Shown: positions 58,390 to 64,000 of the stretch, piece after piece
Numbering within the stretch: position 1 is the first letter of the stretch
How the letters are laid out: each line of letters begins with the position of its first letter
Origin: Planomonospora sp. ID82291
Lineage (GTDB): Bacteria; Actinomycetota; Actinomycetes; Streptosporangiales; Streptosporangiaceae
Assembly: GCF_015711645.1 (NCBI RefSeq)
Contig: NZ_JABTEX010000003.1
Coordinates: 1,054,001-1,118,000 of the forward strand
Direction of reading: 5' to 3'
Length of the DNA: 64,000 nt
Translations under genes and position numbers: made by a program
The notes under the pieces: generated by a model
What the model was told of the DNA's origin: nothing
Databases searched by the model: none
What the model saw: only the letters and a program-made list of their open reading frames with translations

Positions 58390-59046
58390 TCAGACGCGCG
58401 AGCGGTGGCGGACCAGTCCCACCTCGCTGAGGTCGTCCGGCCAGAGCCAGCCGTCCTGCTTGGCGATCCTGATCGCCTCCACGCGGGTCCTCGCGCCGAC
58501 CTTCGCCAGGATCCGCGAGAGGTAGTTGCGGACGGTGCCCCCCGACAGGTAGAGCCGGTCGGCGATCTCCTCGACCGGGGCCCCCTCGGCGGCCACCTTC
58601 AGCACCTCCAGTTCCCGGCAGGTCAGCGGGTTCTCCCTGGCGCTGAGCGCGGCGACGGCCAGGTCGGGGTCGACGACCTGCTCGCCGCGCGCGACCCGGC
58701 GCACCACCCCGGCGAGCTGGCCGGCCGGGGTGTCCTTGACGACGAAGCCGCGCGCCCCGGCCTCCAGTGCCCTGCGCAGCGCGGCCGGCGTCGCGAGGCC
58801 GGTGAGGATGACCGCGCGGCAGCCGGGCAGGGCGCGCCGCAGCTCCGCCGCCGCGGTGATGCCGTCGGCGCCGGGCAGGCCGATGTCGATCAGCGCGACG
58901 TCGGGACGGTGGCGCAGGCACGCCTCCACCACCTCGTCGCCGTGCCCCGCCTCTCCGACGACCTCGATGTCCTCCTCCGTCGAGAGCAGGGCGGCCATCG
59001 CCCCCCGAACCAGGTGCATGTCCTCGGCTATCAGGACATCTATCAC
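58390..59046 (-). CDS. LuxR-type response regulator (RamR-like)
   Basis: 218 residues. Receiver: 'VIDVLIAEDMHLVRGAMAAL', the phospho-Asp in 'DVALIDIGLPGADGI', 'AVILTGLATPAALRRALEAG', 'GFVVKDTP'. LuxR helix-turn-helix: 'NPLTCRELEVLKVAAEGAPV', 'EEIADRLYLSGGTVRNYLSR', 'ILAKVGARTRVEAIRIA'. It resembles RamR, activator of SapB genes, but unlike some orphan regulators it keeps its phospho-acceptor. GTG 59046 has GAGAGGGAG upstream; the ORF to 59064 lacks one. It faces the cluster end and may pair with the kinase at 48603-49403. Confidence 0.9.
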   Translation of the reverse strand: MIDVLIAEDMHLVRGAMAALLSTEEDIEVVGEAGHGDEVVEACLRHRPDVALIDIGLPGADGITAAAELRRALPGCRAVILTGLATPAALRRALEAGARGFVVKDTPAGQLAGVVRRVARGEQVVDPDLAVAALSARENPLTCRELEVLKVAAEGAPVEEIADRLYLSGGTVRNYLSRILAKVGARTRVEAIRIAKQDGWLWPDDLSEVGLVRHRSRV

Positions 59047-59157
59047 GCGCAGTCTCCCTCTCACGGCGACACACGGTCCGTCTCCCGGGCCCCGGTGCCA
59101 CCCAGGGGAACCGGCCGACTACGGCGTTACCCGAATTCGGCCCGCAGGAACGGCGGA

Positions 59158-59179
59158 TGCTGGCCGGTTCCGGCCAGCA
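59158..59179. promoter_or_regulatory. Near-perfect palindrome in the divergent gap
   Basis: TGCTGGCCGG-TT-CCGGCCAGCA, 10-bp arms with a 2-nt centre, between the response-regulator gene and the SMC-type operon. It is a candidate operator for either direction. Confidence 0.45.
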
Positions 59180-59280
59180 CGGCATTCGATCAGACAGAAT
59201 GTCCAATTTCGTCAGGGTTCGGCGGGGCCCGGAGGACGCGGAGGACGGGATTGTCGGACGCAAGCCTTACGGTAGGGCGC

Positions 59281-60498
59281 GTGCCGGAGACGAACCACGA
59301 GATCACGCTGGACGCGGCCCTCAGCGAGGAGGCCGTGCTCACCACCTACCGCCGGATGTTCGCCGCGCTCGCACGCGACAGCGGTGCGGTGGTGGACGAT
59401 CCCGCCCTCGTCGACATCGCCGAGACCCTGTTCACGGCGTTCGCCGAGGCCGGGGAGGAGTGGCTGACCCACGAGCAGATGCGGCACGCCTGCCGGGCCC
59501 ACCCCCCGGAGATGTTCGAGAACCGCCTGCGGGTGCTCAAGGGCCTCGGCGCGGTCCGCGAGGTCTTCCCCAAGCCCCACCAGCTCCGCTACCGGGCGTC
59601 GTTCACCAGCATGGTGGGCCTGATGTTCATCCGGCGCATGCTCCACGACGGCGGCCAGTCCGAGGTGCACCGGCTCCTCGCCCTGGAGGACCTCAACGCC
59701 GCCGACCCGGGCACGACCATGGAGGAGGCGCGCGCCAGCGCGCAGAACCTGGCGCGGGCCTTCCGGCTCTGGGCGCTGGAGCTGATCACCCTGACCGGCG
59801 GCACCATCGAGGAGCTGCGGGAGCAGGCCCCGACGCTCTGGGGCACCGAGGAGATCGCCCGGCGGGCGCAGAGCCTGCACGCCACGATCCTGACCCGCTG
59901 GCCCGGCCTCGACCGCACCTGCACCGAGCTGCGCGCGGCGATCTACGCCTACAGCGACGCCTCCCGCCGCGCCGCCGGGCGGCTCGCCGACTCCGCGGGC
60001 ACGACGAGGAACCTGACGCTGCTGCCCGCCGAGACGTGGCGGACGTTCGCCCGGACGGCGGGCAGGGAGCGCCTGGCCGCGGTGCTCGACGGATTCGTCT
60101 TCGACGCCCCGGCCCCGTGGCACGATCCGGCGGCGATCGTCCGCGCGGTCGACGAGAGCCCCCGCCCCGCGCCGGTCCAGCCCACCCCTCCGCGCCCCGC
60201 GCTGCCCGATCCCGGCCCGGCGGACTCCTACGAGCCCGGCGCCGACGGGCTCGACCGCCTGGCCTCGGTGGCCGAGACCGCGCTCGGCGGGCGCTCCTCG
60301 GCCCGGCTGGAGGAGCTGCTCACCGCCGACGGCGAGTGGGTCTCGGTCCGCCGCCTGCTCGCCGACCTCGTCGCCGCCGATCTGCGTCCCGAGTCGCCCT
60401 ACCGCCTGCGCTGGTCCGACGGCCTGTCCGCCGCGCCCGGAGCCGAGCCGGCCTGGCTCTCCCACGGCGTGCTGGAGAGGACCGGCCATGACCTCTGA
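59281..60498 (+). CDS. Accessory protein of an SMC-type operon (first gene)
   Basis: 405 residues from GTG 59281. An N-terminal winged-helix-like part ('GEEWLTHEQMRHACRAHPPE', 'MFENRLRVLKGLGAVREVFP', 'KPHQLRYRASFT') is followed by a long helical region ('EEARASAQNLARAFRLWALE', 'LITLTGGTIEELREQAPTLW', 'HATILTRWPGLDRTCTELRA') and a Pro-rich linker to a small C-terminal domain. This composition recalls kleisin-like partners (MukF/JetA) of MukBEF/Wadjet systems, but I cannot show homology from sequence. Overlaps the next gene by 11 bp. The operon order is this, a second non-SMC gene, then the SMC-like ATPase. Confidence 0.6.
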   Translation: MPETNHEITLDAALSEEAVLTTYRRMFAALARDSGAVVDDPALVDIAETLFTAFAEAGEEWLTHEQMRHACRAHPPEMFENRLRVLKGLGAVREVFPKPHQLRYRASFTSMVGLMFIRRMLHDGGQSEVHRLLALEDLNAADPGTTMEEARASAQNLARAFRLWALELITLTGGTIEELREQAPTLWGTEEIARRAQSLHATILTRWPGLDRTCTELRAAIYAYSDASRRAAGRLADSAGTTRNLTLLPAETWRTFARTAGRERLAAVLDGFVFDAPAPWHDPAAIVRAVDESPRPAPVQPTPPRPALPDPGPADSYEPGADGLDRLASVAETALGGRSSARLEELLTADGEWVSVRRLLADLVAADLRPESPYRLRWSDGLSAAPGAEPAWLSHGVLERTGHDL

Positions 60499-61711
60499 GA
60501 CCGGCGGCGCCGCCGAGACCTCCTGGGCCTCCGGGACGGCGGCGCTCGCGCACGTCCGGGCCCGGTCCACCGGCCCCCTCCCCCTGGGCCCCGGCGAGCC
60601 CGCGCCCCCGGGCATGGCGCGGCTGGGCTGCGGCGACGGCACCGGACTGGCGCTGCCCTTCTGGCCGGACGGGGCGACCCCCTCGCTCCTGGCCGAGTAC
60701 CAGGTCGCGCCGGTGGCCGTGGAACGGTCCGGGGAGACCCGCCGGGTGCTGGCCGCCGCCCTGAAGTGCTGCTGGAGCGACCTTGCCGCCGACCCGTGGC
60801 CGGGGACGCCCGCACCGATCGACGACGTGCTGGCGGTCTACCGGGCGCTGATCGGCCGCTCCGACGACCTCATGCGCAACTGGGCCGTCGGCGCCCTGCG
60901 CCGCCTGCACGACTCGGCCTGGCTGGTGGTGGCCGACGGCACCGTACGGCTCGGCCCCCGGTGCGCCTGCTGGCCCGCCGCCGCCCACGCGCAGCTGCGC
61001 GAGCTGGTGCTGCGCCTGCCCGGTCCGGGCGAGGAGGGCGTCCCGGCCGTGCTGCCCGTGGCCGGCGAGGTCCGGCACGAGGCGGTCGCGAGCCTGGACG
61101 CCCCCGAGGGCGCGGACGACGACCTGCTCGGCCCGTTCGACGAGCGCCACCGCGCCGAGCTCGTCGCCGCGTTCATGGCGGTGGAGCACGCGGCCGAGCC
61201 GGTGCACGAGGCCCGGTTCCCCGCGCTGCGCGATCCGGTCCTGCGCCGGGCGCTGGCGGAGATGCTCCGGCGCCGGGGCCGGGTCCTGGTCTCCGGCCGG
61301 GAGACGTGGACCTCCGGCTACGCCGACGACGTGGCCGCCGGGGCGGGCACCGCCCTGGGCGAGGCCGAGCGGGCCGTCCTGGTGCTGGTCCTGCTCCACT
61401 CGGTGGCCATCCCCCGGGCCGAAGGGCTGCTGCCCGCCGACAGCTGGCTGTCGCCGTTCCCCGCCCAGGCGGAGGAGCTGCGGCGGCACACCCTGCTGCC
61501 GATCGGCGAGCTGGAGGCGGCGCTGCGGGTGCTGCGCCACGCGGGACTGGTCACCCAGGTGAAGTCCGGCGAGGAGGCGGGGGGCTACGTGCCGGGGCCG
61601 CAGTTCCACCGGCTGACCCCGGCGGCCAGGCGCCGCCTGCAGGAGGAGCTGATCCTCGCCGCGGGACCGCACACCCCGCTGGCCGCCGCCGTCCGGGCAC
61701 GGCGCGGATAG
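60488..61711 (+). CDS. Accessory protein of an SMC-type operon (second gene)
   Basis: 407 residues. The middle is mostly helical and Ala/Leu/Arg-rich. The C-terminal third looks like tandem winged helices: 'VLVLVLLHSVAIPRAEGLLP', 'AEELRRHTLLPIGELEAALR', 'VLRHAGLVTQVKSGEEAGGY', 'VPGPQFHRLTPAARRRLQEE', the arrangement expected of a MukE/JetB-like subunit although it is longer than JetB (about 200 residues). Start ATG 60488 lies inside the end of the first gene. It has four Cys in two pairs ('KCCW', 'RCAC'), with no obvious metal motif. Homology to a named family is not shown. Confidence 0.6.
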   Translation: MTSETGGAAETSWASGTAALAHVRARSTGPLPLGPGEPAPPGMARLGCGDGTGLALPFWPDGATPSLLAEYQVAPVAVERSGETRRVLAAALKCCWSDLAADPWPGTPAPIDDVLAVYRALIGRSDDLMRNWAVGALRRLHDSAWLVVADGTVRLGPRCACWPAAAHAQLRELVLRLPGPGEEGVPAVLPVAGEVRHEAVASLDAPEGADDDLLGPFDERHRAELVAAFMAVEHAAEPVHEARFPALRDPVLRRALAEMLRRRGRVLVSGRETWTSGYADDVAAGAGTALGEAERAVLVLVLLHSVAIPRAEGLLPADSWLSPFPAQAEELRRHTLLPIGELEAALRVLRHAGLVTQVKSGEEAGGYVPGPQFHRLTPAARRRLQEELILAAGPHTPLAAAVRARRG

Positions 61712-61794
61712 GGCGGGGGACGCCTCCCGCCCGGTCCGGCGCGTCCCGCGCCGGGATCGGCGCCCGCAGGTCCCGGCGGGCGCCTCGCACAGGT

Positions 61795-64000
61795 ATGACG
61801 AAAGGAACGACGAGGTTGGCCGAGCAGTCGAGCCGTACGATGGGGGACTCGTCCGGGAGCCAGGCGAGCCTGGTGCCGGTGGAGGTCCGGACGGGTGAGC
61901 CGAGCCGGGACGTGGTCGGCGACCGGGCGCTGATCGCCGTGCAGGCGGTGAACATCTCCCGCCTGTCCACCCATCCCGTGCCGATCGTCCCCGGCACGCT
62001 CGTCGTGGTCGCCGGCGCCGGCCCGAAGGACTCCAACGGGGCGGGCAAGTCCTCGTTCATCGCGATGATCACGGCCCTGCTCGGCGACGAGCAGTGGCGT
62101 TTCGCCTCCGGCGCCAAGTCGGTCGCGGAGCTGCTGTTCAACGCCGAGCTCGCGGCCGGAGGCGGCGGGCGGACGTGGGCCAGCGCCGGGCACGGCTACA
62201 TCGTGGGCGTCTTCGACCACCCCCGCGTCCGGGAGGCCGGACTGCCCGACGCGGTGACCGTGTGGCTGCGGGTCAACCAGGAGGCGCCGCACCTGGAGGT
62301 CCGGTGGACCCGGGGGGTGCGGATGGCCGCCGCCGCCTCGGAGGCCGAGCGGGTGGTCCGGGCCGACGAGATCTGGGCGGGCCTGCCGCGGTCGGCGGGG
62401 CGGCGGGACGTGGTCGCGCGCGACCTGACCAGGTTCCTGTACGGCGACCGCGTGCGGTGCGTGTCGTTCCTGTCCACCTCGGTGCGGAGCAAGGTCGCCA
62501 CGAACCTGCTCTCCCAGCCGCTCAACGAGATCTCCCCCGAGCGGGTCTTCGAGGCCGTCGCCGCGCTGACCGGGCTGGACGCCGAGCTCGACCAGGAGCG
62601 GGAGGCCCGCCGCGACGAGCACGCCAAGCGGGTGCGGGCGGCGCGGGCCGTCGAGACGCTCAAGGAGTTCGAGGACGAGTCCCGGGCCCTGCTGGAGACC
62701 TTCGACCGGCGCGACCGCGCCCGGGTGCGGCTGGCGGACGCGCTGCGCTGCTGGAGGGGGCGGCAGGCGCGCAGGCTCGGCGACGCGGTGCTGCGGGACG
62801 AGGCGCTCGCCGCCGACCTGGAGGACCTGCGCCGGTCGGGCGAGCGGGCGGCCGGGGAGATCGAGGCCGTCCGCGCGGAGATCGCCGCGTTGAAGGACGA
62901 CACGCTGGACCGGAGCCTGGCCGAGGCCCGTGCGGAGCTGGCCGCCCTGCAGGCCCGCGCGGCCCGGCTCGACGCCGACCGGGCGGTGGCGGAGAGCGCG
63001 GCGGACGAGCTGCGCGGCCGGATCCCCGGCCTGGAGGAGCGGCGGCGGCTGGCCGACGGCCGCGACGTGCCCGCCGCCGAGGACGGGCTGGCCCGGGCCC
63101 GGGCCCGGCTGGGCGAGGCGCTGAAGGCGCTGGGCGTGGCCGACCGCGAGGTCGCGGACGCCGGGGCCGCGCTCGGCGACGCCGAGAGCGGTCCGGCCGC
63201 CGCCCAGCTTCGGGCGCTCGCCGAGGCGGGCGTGGGCGCGACCGGGCTGCTCGACGCGATCGACGTGGCCGAGCACGCCCGGGACGGCGGACCGGCGGGA
63301 GAGGCCCCGGCGGGCGGACTCTCCCGGGGAGGCGCTCCGGCGGGCGCTCCGGCAGGCGCTCCGGCAGGTGGGGACGCCGCGCCGGGGAGCGGGGCGGCGG
63401 TTCCGGCCGCCGTCACGGGCGCCCGGGGCTGGCCGCAGGAGCACGCGGTCGTCGTGGACGCCGCCGACCTGGAGGCGGCGGCGCGGGCCCTGTCCGCACT
63501 GCCCGGCTCGGTGCTGGTCAGCGCGGCGGGCGTCACCGTGGTGGGAGCCTTCGCCGCGGTGGCCACCGGCCGGGAGAGCCGGATCAAGGCCGCCGAGCTG
63601 CGCCTGCACCGGGCGCGCGACCTGCAGGAGGAGGCCGCCGAGGCCGTGCGGGCCGCCGAGGACGCGGTGGCCGAGGCCGGGCGGCGGCTGGAGGGCGCCC
63701 GGGCCGCCGTGCAGCTGGCCGACGTCGAGCGGCGGCTGGCCGACCGCAGGGCCCGGTTGACCGAGCTGACCGGGGCGCTGGCCGAGATCTCCCCGGCGGT
63801 GGCGGAGGCCGAGCGGCGGGCGGGCGCACTGGACTTCCGCTCCCGGACCAGGAACATGGAGATCGAGCGGCTGGAGGGGCTGCGCGCCCGGCACGCGGCC
63901 GACCGGGACCGGGCCGGGGCGCAGGCCGCCGCGGTCGCGGCCGAACGCGAGGCGCTCGGCCTGGAGGCGCTGACCCGCGAGTGGGGCGGCACGGCCGAGC
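61795..64000 (+). CDS. SMC-like coiled-coil ATPase (runs off the window)
   Basis: 735 codons visible. An N-terminal ATPase head with 'VVVAGAGPKDSNGAGKSSFI' (residues 71-90; P-loop GxxxxGKS) is followed by 'ALLGDEQWRF' and 'TRFLYGDRVRCVSFLSTSV'. From about residue 280 a long Ala/Glu/Arg/Leu coiled coil runs to the window end. In its middle (about 480-590) it breaks into a hinge-like region: 'LRALAEAGVGATGLLDAIDV', a Gly/Ala/Pro insert of about 45 residues, then 'VVVDAADLEAAARALSALPG', 'SVLVSAAGVTVVGA'. The second coil and C-terminal head with Walker B lie outside. The P-loop spelling matches SMC/MukB/JetC-type proteins. Confidence 0.75.
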   Translation, partial: MTKGTTRLAEQSSRTMGDSSGSQASLVPVEVRTGEPSRDVVGDRALIAVQAVNISRLSTHPVPIVPGTLVVVAGAGPKDSNGAGKSSFIAMITALLGDEQWRFASGAKSVAELLFNAELAAGGGGRTWASAGHGYIVGVFDHPRVREAGLPDAVTVWLRVNQEAPHLEVRWTRGVRMAAAASEAERVVRADEIWAGLPRSAGRRDVVARDLTRFLYGDRVRCVSFLSTSVRSKVATNLLSQPLNEISPERVFEAVAALTGLDAELDQEREARRDEHAKRVRAARAVETLKEFEDESRALLETFDRRDRARVRLADALRCWRGRQARRLGDAVLRDEALAADLEDLRRSGERAAGEIEAVRAEIAALKDDTLDRSLAEARAELAALQARAARLDADRAVAESAADELRGRIPGLEERRRLADGRDVPAAEDGLARARARLGEALKALGVADREVADAGAALGDAESGPAAAQLRALAEAGVGATGLLDAIDVAEHARDGGPAGEAPAGGLSRGGAPAGAPAGAPAGGDAAPGSGAAVPAAVTGARGWPQEHAVVVDAADLEAAARALSALPGSVLVSAAGVTVVGAFAAVATGRESRIKAAELRLHRARDLQEEAAEAVRAAEDAVAEAGRRLEGARAAVQLADVERRLADRRARLTELTGALAEISPAVAEAERRAGALDFRSRTRNMEIERLEGLRARHAADRDRAGAQAAAVAAEREALGLEALTREWGGTAE

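Noticed and set aside
58390-59046. Atypical receiver domain in the RamR-like regulator
   Set aside because: The acidic pair, phospho-Asp and Lys are all in place ('AEDMH', 'LIDIGLP', 'VVKD').
54269-59263. A minus-strand open frame of over 1600 codons opposite the exporter and oligopeptidase genes
   Set aside because: It is the antisense of high-GC coding sequence, with Gly/Arg/Pro-rich composition and no motif; the plus-strand genes are complete and conserved.

Overview
This is a very GC-rich window with GTG/TTG starts, leaderless-looking promoters, Scr1-type XRE regulators with small partner proteins, an ECF42-type sigma factor with DGPF proteins, and a SapB/ram-type lanthipeptide locus. 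Together these point to a filamentous actinomycete, most likely of the Streptosporangiales (inference; no rRNA marker is present).

Layout. 1-6.7 kb: the end of a rhamnulokinase gene, a lipoprotein, a toxin-antitoxin pair, a scar zone (an 86-bp relic of a neighbouring membrane-protein gene plus a decapitated Uma2 gene), a membrane protein divergent from a MarR regulator, an SDR and a diacylglycerol-kinase-like protein. 6.7-19 kb: a secreted M6 (immune inhibitor A) protease, a GlcD-like flavoenzyme, a transmembrane Ser/Thr kinase, an ECF sigma/DGPF group with a damaged VOC gene, an enoyl-CoA hydratase and an XRE module. 19-26 kb: TetR, then a GT39-type and a GT2-GtrA glycosyltransferase next to an OmpR-type two-component system, and a gutted phytoene-dehydrogenase-like pseudogene. 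26-34.9 kb: LysR, psuG-psuK (pseudouridine breakdown), an unknown large protein, a GH6-CBM2 cellulase with a perfect CebR-type operator, a DUF6157 protein, and a HTH-Clp-N protein with two palindromes at its start. 35-36.4 kb: an IS110-family element with a long 5' noncoding end. 36.5-47 kb: a leucine/branched-chain catabolic operon (acyl-CoA dehydrogenase, HMG-CoA lyase, acyl-CoA carboxylase alpha and beta) under a divergent TetR regulator, then a secreted repeat protein and a fused alpha/beta E1 dehydrogenase.

47.6-59 kb is the most distinctive locus: a class III lanthipeptide cluster. In order it has a NarL-type sensor kinase, a LanKC synthetase, two identical 42-residue precursors, a perfect hairpin, two half-ABC exporters, a prolyl oligopeptidase (probable leader protease) and, facing inward at the far end, a RamR-like LuxR response regulator. 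The precursors carry two Ser-xx-Ser/Thr-xxx-Cys motifs as in SapB, plus a Gly-rich stretch with one His between leader and rings. The cluster therefore has modification, maturation, export and control genes together.

59.2-64 kb: two winged-helix-like proteins of about 400 residues, then an SMC-like coiled-coil ATPase that runs off the window. This resembles the layout of MukBEF/MksBEF/Wadjet-type condensins and may be a defence or chromosome-maintenance system.

Several regulators have palindromic sites beside their own genes: MarR (TCAGC-N2-GCTGA twice), TetR (GTTA-N8-TAAC three times), HTH-Clp-N (CGTCAAC-N5-GTTGACG twice) and XRE (CGCAATTGC twice). These are read directly from the sequence; the binding is inferred.
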